Source: Muribaculaceae bacterium
GTDB taxonomy: Bacteria > Bacillota > Clostridia > Lachnospirales > Lachnospiraceae
Direction of reading: 5' to 3'
Assembly (NCBI GenBank): GCA_023666425.1
Contig: JAMPCA010000001.1
Coordinates: forward strand, 551,692 to 615,691
Length of the DNA stretch: 64,000 bases
Numbering within the stretch: position 1 is the stretch's first letter; each line of letters opens with the position of its first letter. A program made the position numbers and the translations under genes. The notes under the pieces were generated by a model. The model did no database searches and was not told the origin of the DNA. It was given only the letters and a program-made list of their open reading frames with translations. Shown here piece by piece: positions 17,100 through 26,017 of the stretch.

Positions 17100-19532
17100 C
17101 TATTCACTGAACCGTATTCTGTCAATGAGAGAATCCTTTCTGACCGAGCGGGCCAGGAAGGAGGCCAGAAGCATCTGGAGAAGCAAAAGCACTGCTGTCA
17201 CGATCAGGGACGCCTCCCACGGATAATGGTAACTGCGAATCTCAAAAAAGCCGGAGGCCTTCGCATATAGAAATACCGGGTATCCAAGAAGGCTTCCAAG
17301 CCCCACGGAAATGACGAGGGTTCCAAGGATATAGAACAGCCCCTCCTGCCGGAGCATCCGTAAAAGCTGGCGGTCGGACATACCGGTTGCCTGCAGCATA
17401 CCGAGTTCCTTTTTACGGACATGCACACTGTTGATCATGGTATTGACAAGGTTCATCACAGAGATCACAGCTAAAATACCAAGAAAGACATAGCAGGCGC
17501 TGCTGGTCATGGAAATCGCCTGCTTCCATGTCTCATACTCCGTCTTCCAAGTGTTTATCAAAAGCCGCCCGGATTCCTCCACAAGATCTGTGAGAGTGTT
17601 TGCAAGCTCCTCATCATAATCTGTCGTGGCGAACACATGGTAAGCTCCGGTTGAATTATTCCGGCAGAGCGCATCGGCGGCAGATTTTGCCATGACCAGA
17701 TAGTCGTAATTCGTCAGTCCGTAGCGGTAATCCGCGATTGCAATGACTTCAAGCTCCTTTTCGTAGGAGTCGTCCCCGTCGTGGATTGTAAATACATAGC
17801 TATCCCCGACGGAGATTTCGGGATACCAGTAAAGCAGACCATTGTCCACGATCACCTTGTCGCCGGACATAAGATCTTCGTAAGTAGCGCTCCCCTCTAT
17901 GATGTCCGCCTCCACCTCCTCTGCAAAGCTCTCCGGCACTCCGCAGATACCGTTTTGATCATCCGCATCCAGCGGGCCTCCCGTCACAGCCACCGAAGTA
18001 AAAGCCTCCACACGCTCTACTCCGGGAAGCTCCCCAAGCTGCTGCATGAGCGCTACATCCAGCGGGTGGTTCTTCTGTACCTCGCTCCATTTGCGCTCCG
18101 GGTGTTCCTGGTTATTCTCGATGATCGGGGAAATCATGTACTGTCCTACAATGGAGCTGTCTGCGCTCTGCACAGGACTGGCGCAGGAAAGAACGGAAGC
18201 CACTACCATCAAAAGCATTCCGGTCAGGGACATGGAGAGAATCGTGGCTGCACTTCTTTTCCTGTCTCCGGCAATGTTTCTTGCTGTCAGTTTTCCAATT
18301 GTCAGGTTTTCATAGCCCTTCCTGAAAGCCCGCGCGCGTTTTCCTGTCTGTCCCCGCATAACCTCTACCGCCGACGCTCTGGCCGCCAGCCGCATCGGAC
18401 GGCGAAGCGAAAAATACACCGATAATATCGTCGCTGCCGCGGCAAGCAGATAGATCCACCAGTGATATAGATGAACCGTCATTCCTTCATACCCTCCGGT
18501 GAACTTTAAAAACACCAGCATAACGCCATACGCCGCAAGGCTTCCAGACACAAGTCCTGCCGGGATGGCAATTGCCGCCACGCCAAGCCCTTCCTTTAAA
18601 ACAATCTGGCGAAGCTGCCGCTTTGTGGCGCCGATGGCCTTTAGTCTGCCAAAGCCCATAAGCCTCTGGTGCATGGACACATAGTAGATGCTGTAGATTG
18701 TTACCATTCCGGCGAGCATGATGATAAGCATGATGGCAATGATCGTCGGTAATATGACGGGGTCTACATAGTTTGCCATGAGATAATCCTCATTTATTGC
18801 CGTGTCAGTCTCTGCAATCCCAAACTGCTCTGCAATGTTTTTGATTTTTTCCCTGATTTCTGCGGTCATCAGCTCTCCATTGTTTACAGGGCTTCCGGTG
18901 TAGACGCGAAAAAGAAACCGGCAGGAAATCTCTTCCGCGGGTATCTCGTTTTCCAAAAACGCATAAGAGACGAAGGCGGAATAGTTTTTCTCTTTTTCTG
19001 CCGCAGATTCCGTCAGAAATCCGCAGATCACAAATTCCTGATCCTCGGCATAATCCAGCGCTCCATTGCGGTAAATCTGGCAGGGAATCGTGATAGTATC
19101 GCCAATATCCCCCGATGCGCGGAAAGACAACAGCATATCCTTCGAAACCACAATTTCACCGGCCGTCTCCGGCAGCCGCCCCTCCATAAGTTTTTGATTA
19201 TAGAGCTTCATTCCCTCTTCGTCTATGTAGTAGAGGTAAGCCGTTGCGTTTTCACTGCGCGCTTCCCCCACGTCGGCGCGCAGCCCATACTCTGTAATGT
19301 CGTGATGGGCAGCGAGCTTTTGAACCGTGTCCATATCTACATTTCTGTAGAGTGCGTGCATAGAGGGATAATAGGTGTTGATAAAAGCAAAATGCATATC
19401 GAGTATCCCTTTTCCCACTGTGGGCACCACAAACAGTAAAAGGGTTGTGAGAACGATGGCAATTCCTGTCAATATATTTTTGCTTTTATAATATTTCATA
19501 TTGTCAAGGGCGACCTTTGTTGTCATTTTCAT
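17100..19532 (-). CDS. FtsX-type ABC transporter permease
   Basis: This 810-aa membrane protein has one N-terminal helix, a large external domain (about residues 40-260) and three helices near residues 260-380. A second external domain (about 450-670) and three more C-terminal helices follow. This duplicated FtsX/MacB layout is common in Firmicute systems that sense or extrude peptide antibiotics. The permease segments contain the conserved pattern GFGRLKAIGATKRQLRQIVL and its copy ELGMLQATGMSDRQLLRML. It follows its ATPase gene by 3 bp and the two-component genes upstream. The substrate cannot be read from the sequence; no BceB-type single external domain is seen, so the classical bacitracin module is less likely. 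Confidence 0.88.
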   Translation of the reverse strand: MKMTTKVALDNMKYYKSKNILTGIAIVLTTLLLFVVPTVGKGILDMHFAFINTYYPSMHALYRNVDMDTVQKLAAHHDITEYGLRADVGEARSENATAYLYYIDEEGMKLYNQKLMEGRLPETAGEIVVSKDMLLSFRASGDIGDTITIPCQIYRNGALDYAEDQEFVICGFLTESAAEKEKNYSAFVSYAFLENEIPAEEISCRFLFRVYTGSPVNNGELMTAEIREKIKNIAEQFGIAETDTAINEDYLMANYVDPVILPTIIAIMLIIMLAGMVTIYSIYYVSMHQRLMGFGRLKAIGATKRQLRQIVLKEGLGVAAIAIPAGLVSGSLAAYGVMLVFLKFTGGYEGMTVHLYHWWIYLLAAAATILSVYFSLRRPMRLAARASAVEVMRGQTGKRARAFRKGYENLTIGKLTARNIAGDRKRSAATILSMSLTGMLLMVVASVLSCASPVQSADSSIVGQYMISPIIENNQEHPERKWSEVQKNHPLDVALMQQLGELPGVERVEAFTSVAVTGGPLDADDQNGICGVPESFAEEVEADIIEGSATYEDLMSGDKVIVDNGLLYWYPEISVGDSYVFTIHDGDDSYEKELEVIAIADYRYGLTNYDYLVMAKSAADALCRNNSTGAYHVFATTDYDEELANTLTDLVEESGRLLINTWKTEYETWKQAISMTSSACYVFLGILAVISVMNLVNTMINSVHVRKKELGMLQATGMSDRQLLRMLRQEGLFYILGTLVISVGLGSLLGYPVFLYAKASGFFEIRSYHYPWEASLIVTAVLLLLQMLLASFLARSVRKDSLIDRIRFSE

Positions 19533-19535
19533 GTT

Positions 19536-20207
19536 CTACACCACCTTCCCGTCCTCAATCACGATTACCGTGTCCGCCATCTGGGCAATCGTCTCGTCAT
19601 GGGTAATCATAACCAGTGTCTGTCCAAAGTCCCTGACACAGCTTTTTAACATTTCCATCACCTCCAGCTCTGTCTGTGAGTCGAGATTTCCGGTCGGCTC
19701 ATCCGCTAAAAGCACTGCAGGCCGGGTAATCAGTGCCCTTGCAATTGCGACCCTCTGCTTTTGCCCCCCGGAGAGCGCATCGGGCATGGCGGTTTTCTTT
19801 TCCGTCAGCCCGATTTTCTCTAAAAGATGTTCCATCTCTTTGCGGTCGGCTTTCCGGTTGTCAAGACCCAGGGGAAGGACAATATTCTCCCAGACGTTCA
19901 GGGAGGGAATCAGGTTATAGTCCTGAAAGATAAAGCCGATTTTCTTCCTGCGGAACTCCGCCAGCCGGTCGTCTTTCAGGGAAAAAATATCCTTTTCCTC
20001 AATCCATACTTTTCCCTCGTCAGGGCGGTCCAGACCGCCCATCAGATGTAAGAGCGTCGATTTCCCGGAACCGGAGCGCCCCACAATGGCGGTAAATCTC
20101 CCCCTCTCCACGGCCAGGCTTGTATGATCGACGGCGCGCACCAGATTTTCTCCCGTTCCGTAATATTTTACCAGATTTTCTACACGCAAAATGCTGTTTG
20201 TACTCAT
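19536..20207 (-). CDS. ABC transporter ATP-binding protein (MacB/LolD type)
   Basis: This 223-aa ATPase has the Walker A motif GRSGSGKST (about residues 43-51), the signature LSGGQKQRVAIARAL, Walker B with VLLADEPTGNLD, and the switch His in MITHDE. It pairs with the FtsX-type permease that starts 3 bp downstream. AGGAGG is upstream of the ATG. Between this gene and the histidine kinase gene there are 64 bp with an AT-rich hairpin that may reduce read-through. Confidence 0.93.
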   Translation of the reverse strand: MSTNSILRVENLVKYYGTGENLVRAVDHTSLAVERGRFTAIVGRSGSGKSTLLHLMGGLDRPDEGKVWIEEKDIFSLKDDRLAEFRRKKIGFIFQDYNLIPSLNVWENIVLPLGLDNRKADRKEMEHLLEKIGLTEKKTAMPDALSGGQKQRVAIARALITRPAVLLADEPTGNLDSQTELEVMEMLKSCVRDFGQTLVMITHDETIAQMADTVIVIEDGKVV

Positions 20208-20245
20208 GGCTGTTTCCTCCTGCTTTTTTTGTACAGTGTAGCATT

Positions 20246-20291
20246 TGACAATAACAAAACCCTTACAAAAACTATAACATTTTTGTAAGGG
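20246..20291 (-). terminator. Weak intercistronic hairpin between kinase and ABC genes
   Basis: A 12-bp perfect inverted repeat (20260-20271 with 20280-20291, CCCTTACAAAAA) spans the kinase stop and is followed on the minus strand by TTTTGTTATTGTC. The AT-rich stem suggests partial termination, which would set kinase and transporter expression apart. Confidence 0.5.
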
Positions 20292-21435
20292 TCTTACGGG
20301 GAAGTGTGATTCGGAATACGGTGCCGCCCTCTGTTCTGTTTTTGGCGGATATGGTGCCTCCCTGCTGTTCGAGGATCATTCTGGCAAGATACAGCCCGAC
20401 GCCCATGCCCTCATGGACAGTGGCGGCCGCACGGCTTCCCCTGTAGAATCTCTGGTAAATCTTTACCAGCTCCTCCGCAGGAATCCCCATACCGGAATCC
20501 TCCACCTCAAGGAGCACGTTTTGCACAAGCGGTGTTGCCCGCACAGTTACCGTAGAGTGCGCCGGAGAATATTTTACAGCATTGTCCAGTACATTGGCAA
20601 TGGCCTCCGCCGTCCATTTTGTGTCGTGGCAGACCAAAAAGCTTCCCTCCATCTCCACAGAGATGGCGATGGCCTTTTCCTTTGCTTTCATAAAAATCTG
20701 GCTGACCGCTCCCGCAACAGTTTCCTTTAGCTCTGCGGTTTCGGGGCAAAGCTGGATCAGGTGAGTCTCAAGCCGGGAGAGCTTTACCAGTTCCCCAAGA
20801 AGCAGCTCCAGCTTGTCCAGAGCCTTTAGCTCCTGCTCCTCATAGACGCGCTTTTCGTCATTTTCTGATGCCATGGCAAGCTCAAGACTCATGCGAAGAG
20901 AGGCAAGGGGCGTTTTGATCTGATGGGAGATATCTGTGATGAACGCTTTGGTGTTCTCCTCCTCTCCCGCAAGCCTCCTCTGCAGATCCTCGAAATAGAC
21001 GGAAAGCTCCCGCATAGCCTCCCAGATCCGCATCCACTCGGGAGAAGCCCCTTCATAACTGAGAACCTCTAGATAGCTCCCCTTTCGGAATTCTTCCAGA
21101 TTCTCGGAAAGTTCCTGCAGACTTTCGCCGGATACCCTGGCTTTCCGGCTGTTTATCAGGTAGAAGCACAAAAAACAGGCCGCGCCGGCAAAAAGCCCGA
21201 TACCGTAGAACAGCCATAAACGATTCTCCTGCGGGGATGACCGCAGCTCATAGCCGTATTTTTCTTCAATCAGCGAAAAGGCCTCCTTAAGCTCTGCTAC
21301 ATGGATTTCTTCGGAAACAGTGGGAGTTTTCAAAAGGAAGTAAGAAAGCGCCCACATAAACATCGAAAAAAGAAGCGCAAACAGTAAATATGCGGTCAGA
21401 TATTGCGTTATCCTTCTGTCACTTTTCCGGTCCAT
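20272..21435 (-). CDS. Sensor histidine kinase
   Basis: This 387-aa kinase has two membrane helices (about residues 13-35 and 74-94) around a short external loop of roughly 40 residues. A linker follows, with the dimerisation helix carrying the phospho-acceptor His171 in DISHQIKTPLASL, and then the ATPase domain with NVLDNAVKYS, DSGMGIP and GMGVGLYLA. The small loop fits kinases that sense through the adjacent ABC permease or at the membrane surface. The start overlaps the regulator gene by 28 bp. Confidence 0.9.
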   Translation of the reverse strand: MDRKSDRRITQYLTAYLLFALLFSMFMWALSYFLLKTPTVSEEIHVAELKEAFSLIEEKYGYELRSSPQENRLWLFYGIGLFAGAACFLCFYLINSRKARVSGESLQELSENLEEFRKGSYLEVLSYEGASPEWMRIWEAMRELSVYFEDLQRRLAGEEENTKAFITDISHQIKTPLASLRMSLELAMASENDEKRVYEEQELKALDKLELLLGELVKLSRLETHLIQLCPETAELKETVAGAVSQIFMKAKEKAIAISVEMEGSFLVCHDTKWTAEAIANVLDNAVKYSPAHSTVTVRATPLVQNVLLEVEDSGMGIPAEELVKIYQRFYRGSRAAATVHEGMGVGLYLARMILEQQGGTISAKNRTEGGTVFRITLPRKTLTKML

Positions 21436-22097
21436 AGATATCCCAGTCCCCTTACATTGGAAATTGCTTCCGTCTGCAGCTTATTTTTCAGCCGGCTGAT
21501 GCAGACGGTCACGGTATTGTCGTCCACAAACTGTCCGTCCACATCCCAGATATGCTCCAAAATTTTTTCTCTGGAGAGCACCTGCCCCGCGTTCTCCCAT
21601 AGATAGATGAGAAGCTGCAGCTCTTTTTTGCTGAGCACAAGCTCCTTTGCGCCCCGGCGGACTCTCATTTCCTTTAGGTCTATCGCAAGATCCTCGGAAA
21701 CTAAAAAACTTTTGTTCTCTCCCCCGTCCGGGAGTCGCCGAAGCAGCGCCCGCACCTTGGTGAGCAGCACGATCAGCGAAAAAGGTTTCGTCATATAATC
21801 GTCCGCCCCGGCATCGTAGCCGCTTACGATGTCCGCCTCAGAGTCAAGGGCGGTCAGATATAAAAGCAGGGTATTCTTTTCCCGCACTTTTTTCCCGAGC
21901 GTATGCCCCGACCCGTCCGGTAAAAGAACGTCGCTGATGACAAGCGAAAAAGGCTCCCGCTCAAAGTGCTCCATGGCGGAAGCCAGCGTGTGTGCCGGCG
22001 TTACATGATACCCCGCATTTTTCAGGGTAAGGGTAATCCCGTGGTTTAATGTCTCATCGTCCTCCAGCAGCAAAATCCTTTGCTCCACGTCGTTCAT
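21408..22097 (-). CDS. OmpR/PhoB-family response regulator
   Basis: This 229-aa regulator has an N-terminal receiver (LEDDETLNHG, phospho-acceptor Asp56 in VISDVLLPDG, conserved Lys in YMTKPFS) and a C-terminal winged helix with VLSKKELQLLIYLWENAGQVLSREKILEHIW. It pairs with the kinase immediately downstream and probably controls the ABC pair. It begins 11 bp after the stop of the G3E GTPase gene, so all five genes may share the promoter at 23078-23106. Confidence 0.92.
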   Translation of the reverse strand: MNDVEQRILLLEDDETLNHGITLTLKNAGYHVTPAHTLASAMEHFEREPFSLVISDVLLPDGSGHTLGKKVREKNTLLLYLTALDSEADIVSGYDAGADDYMTKPFSLIVLLTKVRALLRRLPDGGENKSFLVSEDLAIDLKEMRVRRGAKELVLSKKELQLLIYLWENAGQVLSREKILEHIWDVDGQFVDDNTVTVCISRLKNKLQTEAISNVRGLGYLWTGKVTEG

Positions 22098-22108
22098 AGG
22101 CCGCTCTC

Positions 22109-23053
22109 CTAAGAAAAATACACCAGCTCATCCTCCGGCTTCTCAGCAGGAACGATTGACAGGGGATAGAGCACAGGCCCCTTCCCTTTGTACTCTTTTG
22201 CAAACTCCACATGCACCTCCGCGGTGATGTCAATCCATGCGCGGTGGGCAAGCTCTTCCTCCTTCTCGTACCTGCATTTGAAGCCGATAAAGGTCACATC
22301 CTCGATACAGCAGGTCATGGCAAAACGGCCTGGCACGAAAATGCCTTTTTTAAGCTTTTCCGGATTGTAGACGAGAGCCCGGAAGCGAACTTTCTTTCCC
22401 TCGTACTTTTTGTAGTTTTCCATGGCGTCCATGTACCAGATGGCGTAGTCCGCGTCGCTTAAGTCGATAACTTCCTGGCTGATATCAAAGGGGAGCTCCT
22501 CCGGCCGCTCGTCGATGGTACCGTCCTTTCGCTCGTAGACAATCTGCGCCTTGCGGTTGACTGCCTTGACCTGCCGCCGCAGACGCCCCCGGTCCGTCTC
22601 ATCGTCCGTCCGGTTGAAAACGACCACGTCGCTGGCAAAAATCTGCTCCTGCATCATGGCGCGCATATTGCCCATATAGAGGTCAAAGGTGGTGGAATCC
22701 ACCGTGGCCAGCGACTGGACAATCACCCAGCCCTCCGGCAGCGCCGCCTCTAAGATTTTGTCCATGCCCCATGTCCCGTTATACTCGATAAATACCTGCC
22801 GGGGCAGAAATTCCCGGTTGATTGCCGCAAGTCTCTCTTCTGTAAATTCCTCCTCGGAATCTATGGGCGCAAGCTGGAAATTGACGGTGGAGAGCTTTGC
22901 CTCGTCATACTCCTTCTCTCCGTCTTCGCACAGAATAATGACGCCCTTTGCGCCCTCCCCAAAATTATTCTCAAATAAAGTCTCCTCGATCAGTGAAGTC
23001 TTGCCACTGTCCATAAAGCCGGTAAATAGATATACCGGAATTTCTTCTGCCAT
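22109..23053 (-). CDS. Atypical G3E-family GTPase fused to a DUF1980-like C-terminal domain
   Basis: The 314-aa protein starts with a CobW-type nucleotide domain: Walker A GFMDSGKTSLIEETL (about residues 12-26), VFIEYNG, and a VVVFNRTDD box serving as the guanine-specificity region. The Cys motif CxCC that most metal G3E GTPases carry after strand 2 is missing; the region reads ILCEDGEKEYD. The C-terminal third (about residues 215-314), with VRFRALVYNPEKLKKGIFVPGRFAMTC, resembles the C-terminal domain of YcgQ/DUF1980 proteins that work with YcgR permeases in zinc-related loci. The fusion and the metal link are inferred. AAGGAGGAG precedes the ATG. Confidence 0.7.
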   Translation of the reverse strand: MAEEIPVYLFTGFMDSGKTSLIEETLFENNFGEGAKGVIILCEDGEKEYDEAKLSTVNFQLAPIDSEEEFTEERLAAINREFLPRQVFIEYNGTWGMDKILEAALPEGWVIVQSLATVDSTTFDLYMGNMRAMMQEQIFASDVVVFNRTDDETDRGRLRRQVKAVNRKAQIVYERKDGTIDERPEELPFDISQEVIDLSDADYAIWYMDAMENYKKYEGKKVRFRALVYNPEKLKKGIFVPGRFAMTCCIEDVTFIGFKCRYEKEEELAHRAWIDITAEVHVEFAKEYKGKGPVLYPLSIVPAEKPEDELVYFS

Positions 23054-23077
23054 AATTTCTCCTCCTTACTGCACAAA

Positions 23078-23106
23078 ATTATAACACTTGAAATTCCAAA
23101 GGACAA
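23078..23106 (-). promoter_or_regulatory. Promoter of the G3E GTPase / two-component / ABC operon
   Basis: TTGTCC (23101-23106), a 17-bp spacer and a perfect TATAAT (23078-23083) lie about 25 bp before the GTPase start. Confidence 0.72.
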
Positions 23107-23116
23107 TACCCTCTTT

Positions 23117-23554
23117 CTACTCCCTGTTCTGTGTATGGTTCTGGTATTCTAAAAGCCGCGCGTTCATTTTCCGCGCCTCTTCGCTGGCCTTCTTTCGTAA
23201 AAGGAAGGTTACGAGCGCATAAATGACGGCAATCAGAATGACCATAGCCAGCACGGAAAGAGGGCTTTTTACATCGTACCAGTTAAAAAGAAGCCCGCTT
23301 CCCAGAACGACCACATTGATGATCAGATAGTGGAACAGAATCTGCAGGCGCAGCACTCCCCTTTTGCGCACCCGTTCAAACGAATAGACAAGTGTTGTGG
23401 CCGCGCACAGAAAGGATACTCCAAGGATCTGCCAGATGACGACGCTGTGCATCCTCTCAACCGGTTCAATCACGGTGGTAAAAATTCCGACGGCCACGAG
23501 CACACAGACGGTAATCATTGAAAATGTACGCATTAAAAACTGAAATTTCTTCAT
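23117..23554 (-). CDS. DUF3021-type four-helix membrane protein
   Basis: This 145-aa protein has four hydrophobic helices (about residues 10-30, 40-60, 75-92 and 97-115) and a charged tail. It fits the DUF3021 family, which is typically encoded next to a LytTR DNA-binding protein and acts as its membrane partner in Firmicutes; the mechanism is not established. It begins 4 bp after the LytTR gene and ends the ABC-2 operon. Confidence 0.82.
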   Translation of the reverse strand: MKKFQFLMRTFSMITVCVLVAVGIFTTVIEPVERMHSVVIWQILGVSFLCAATTLVYSFERVRKRGVLRLQILFHYLIINVVVLGSGLLFNWYDVKSPLSVLAMVILIAVIYALVTFLLRKKASEEARKMNARLLEYQNHTQNRE

Positions 23555-23558
23555 CGCC

Positions 23559-24002
23559 CTACCCTTTCAGCCCGAGCTTTTCCTTGAGCTCCGGCACATA
23601 CTGTCTGGAAATCAAAAGTCTCTCCCCATTTTTCATGCAGGCCTCAAAACGTCCGCTAAAAGAGGGACTCAGATTTTTTACATTGGAAAGATTGATAATG
23701 GTGGATTTGGAGGCGCGGAAAAAATCCGTGTGGAGAAACATCTCCTCCAGCTCATAGAGCTTTCGCTTAATCTCATACACTTCCGTATCCATGTAAGCAA
23801 ATACTTTATTGTCTACTGCCTCAAAATAGTAGATACTTCCCGGCTCTACCTGAAACAGCTTATCCTCCTTAAAAACCGTGAGCTTTTCGTGTCCCGCTTT
23901 GACGGCATAGATCATTTTTAGCATAGTATTGTCTACATGGCGGCAGCGGACGATAATCTCTTCCTCCTCGCCCTCCCCACAGTCCTGAATCGTTATCTTC
24001 AT
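23559..24002 (-). CDS. LytTR-domain DNA-binding regulator
   Basis: This 147-aa protein is a stand-alone LytTR domain with no receiver. The C-terminal hundred residues show the family pattern: DIYYFEAVDNKVFAY-like strand, YELEEMFLHTDFFRASKSTIINLSNVKNL, and SRQYVPELKEKLGL at the end. It pairs with the downstream DUF3021 protein and probably regulates its own operon, which includes the ABC-2 exporter. It starts 28 bp after the permease gene. Confidence 0.88.
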   Translation of the reverse strand: MKITIQDCGEGEEEEIIVRCRHVDNTMLKMIYAVKAGHEKLTVFKEDKLFQVEPGSIYYFEAVDNKVFAYMDTEVYEIKRKLYELEEMFLHTDFFRASKSTIINLSNVKNLSPSFSGRFEACMKNGERLLISRQYVPELKEKLGLKG

Positions 24003-24030
24003 ACTTCATTCCTTTTCTCCCGCAAAGCAG

Positions 24031-24948
24031 CTAGCGGTCCTTAAGCTTTCGGTTCTGGTTGACTATCGTGGCAGCAACTATTGCTATTATAGCATAAAAC
24101 AGCAGAAAAAGTACCTGTTCATGGATGGAAAAGGTGTGCTCTCCCAGCACAATAACGGAACCCATCTCCACGTCAAAAACATCTGTAAATTCCTCCGGGA
24201 ATCCGGAAAAGGTGGTCAAAACTGCCTCTCTGGTAAAGACCACGCGCATCATGGAGGCTCCGTGCAGGAACGGCAAAAGTTTAAGTATCTTCTGCACCGG
24301 CTCCGCAAGACTGTTCATCGGCAGATAGATGCCTCCCGCAAAACCCACAAGCGTTCCGATGATGGTGAGAAGCCCGCCCCACGCACTGTCACTGTGTATA
24401 AACAGAGCCAGAACATGTCCAATGGCGGAGAAGGTAAAACAGTTCAGGACAATCATGCCGCAGAGTTTACAAAGACTTTGGATGGGAAGCAGCGCAAAGC
24501 CCTGGGCGGCAAACCAGATTTCCCCCGCCGCCAGCGTTAAAATACACATACCTATGCCGATCAGCCATGCGGAGAAGACATAGCCGAGCGTCAGTTTGTA
24601 ACGTTTGACTGGTGTTACATAAAATGCCATCACCCGCTTTCTTGTCTCATCCTGCACCATTGCCCCCATCACCGTGAGGGTGACGGTGACAGAGTTCACC
24701 ATAAGGATTCCCGCCAGCGTCCAGAGCTGAATCAGATAGGCGGCGTTTCTCGCATCCTGCGAGGTATCCCTCCCTTCCCAGCCGTATGTATCCAATACGG
24801 TAAGGATATTTTCGCTGTTCATGCTTCCCAGAAATATCACCATCAGCCCCAGCACAATCAGCATGGTCAAAAAGGAAAAGAACACTGCACTTTTATCCCG
24901 CAGATACACCAGACAGTTTCGTTTTGTCATATACCAGATCTCACTCAT
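24031..24948 (-). CDS. ABC-2 type exporter permease
   Basis: This 305-aa protein has six membrane helices in the ABC-2 arrangement: one N-terminal, a large external loop (about residues 45-75), then helices near 85-110, 125-150, 160-180, 190-210 and 275-297. A conserved amphipathic stretch, PMNSLAEPVQKILKLLPFLHGASM, precedes the last loop. With the ATPase 9 bp upstream it forms an exporter, often for drugs, bacteriocins or lipids; the substrate is unknown. Confidence 0.88.
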   Translation of the reverse strand: MSEIWYMTKRNCLVYLRDKSAVFFSFLTMLIVLGLMVIFLGSMNSENILTVLDTYGWEGRDTSQDARNAAYLIQLWTLAGILMVNSVTVTLTVMGAMVQDETRKRVMAFYVTPVKRYKLTLGYVFSAWLIGIGMCILTLAAGEIWFAAQGFALLPIQSLCKLCGMIVLNCFTFSAIGHVLALFIHSDSAWGGLLTIIGTLVGFAGGIYLPMNSLAEPVQKILKLLPFLHGASMMRVVFTREAVLTTFSGFPEEFTDVFDVEMGSVIVLGEHTFSIHEQVLFLLFYAIIAIVAATIVNQNRKLKDR

Positions 24949-24957
24949 ATTTTTCCT

Positions 24958-25899
24958 CTACCCTTCTGTTTCTTCCAGGCTTTTGCCCGTAATATTCAAA
25001 AATACATCATCCAGCGTTCCCTGCAACACCTCAAAGCCGTCAATGAGCTGTTCCAGCTCCCGGAGCAGGGGAAGAGCCTCTGTGCTCTTTTCCATGCGTA
25101 TGCAATAGCCGTTTTCCAGAACTTTGAGCTGCAGCCTTTCGTTTCGCTTTAAGCAGCTTTTGATTTCCGCCTCCAGCTCTTCCCCGCATTCGCTCTTCGG
25201 GTACAGCCGCAGGCTGTCTGCGGTGTAGCGTTCTTTTAGCTCAAAGACAGTGCCGGACTCCCTGATTTTTCCATGGTCAATGATGGCGATGTGGTTCGCC
25301 TTTGCCGCCTCCTCCATATAGTGGGTAGTCAGGAATACCGTGGTTCCCTCCTCCCGCAGCTTTTCAATGCCGGACCAGACCAGCTTGCGGGTTGCCGGAT
25401 CCAGACCGGTGGTCGGCTCGTCAAGAAATAAAATTTCCGGCGTGTTGACCAGCGCAGCGGCAATCTCACAGCGACGCTTCCAGCCTCCCGAGAGCTTGCC
25501 GTAACGCCTGCCGTACACCTCCTGCAGCTGGAGTTTTTCACAGACCTGTTCAACGCTCCTTTTCAGTTCGCCGTCTTTTTTATGGTACATAGCGGCGCGC
25601 ACATACAGATTTTCCTTCACGCTCAGTCTGTCATCCAGACAATTGTTCTGCCAGACAACGCCAATCCGCTCCCGGATGTCTGCGTCCGCCGTACCCACCC
25701 GTTTCCCACAGATTTCTATCTCACCGCCCGTAGGTGCAAAAAGCGTACACAGCATGTGGATACAGGTGGATTTACCCGCGCCGTTGACGCCGAGAAAGCC
25801 AAACAGCGTTCCCCGTTCGACCGTGAAACTGATATCGTCTACCGCCCGCACCTCCTTAAAGTATTTCTTTAGGTTTCTTACCTTAATGATCTCTTCCAC
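24958..25899 (-). CDS. ABC-2 exporter ATP-binding protein
   Basis: This 313-aa ATPase has Walker A GVNGAGKST (about residues 38-46), signature LSGGWKRRCEIAAAL (Trp in place of the more common Met or Gln), Walker B EILFLDEPTTGLD, and TTHYMEEA. The C-terminal 90 residues form the usual accessory domain of DrrA-type ATPases. It starts at a GTG with GGAGG 6 bp upstream and leads the operon with permease, LytTR and DUF3021 genes. Confidence 0.9.
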   Translation of the reverse strand: MEEIIKVRNLKKYFKEVRAVDDISFTVERGTLFGFLGVNGAGKSTCIHMLCTLFAPTGGEIEICGKRVGTADADIRERIGVVWQNNCLDDRLSVKENLYVRAAMYHKKDGELKRSVEQVCEKLQLQEVYGRRYGKLSGGWKRRCEIAAALVNTPEILFLDEPTTGLDPATRKLVWSGIEKLREEGTTVFLTTHYMEEAAKANHIAIIDHGKIRESGTVFELKERYTADSLRLYPKSECGEELEAEIKSCLKRNERLQLKVLENGYCIRMEKSTEALPLLRELEQLIDGFEVLQGTLDDVFLNITGKSLEETEG

Positions 25900-25932
25900 A
25901 GTTTACCTCCGTTTCTTTCTTCTACACAGTAT

Positions 25933-25961
25933 GTTATACCCAAAAAAGCAACCCGCCGCAA
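25933..25961 (-). promoter_or_regulatory. Probable promoter of the ABC-2/LytTR operon
   Basis: TTGCGG (25956-25961), a 17-bp spacer and TATAAC (25933-25938). The -35 lies inside the terminator hairpin of the upstream CobW gene, so the two elements share bases. Confidence 0.5.
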
Positions 25962-25986
25962 GGAAATTGCGGTAAGTTGCTTTTTT
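25942..25986 (-). terminator. Terminator of the His-rich CobW gene
   Basis: The long inverted repeat AAAAAAGCAAC (25942-25952) with GTTGCTTTTTT (25976-25986), plus inner pairing CCGCAA/TTGCGG, gives a T-tailed hairpin on both strands. It sits 31 bp after the CobW stop. Confidence 0.82.
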
Positions 25987-26017
25987 ATGGGGGTAAGCTG
26001 TCATATTGTGCAGATAT

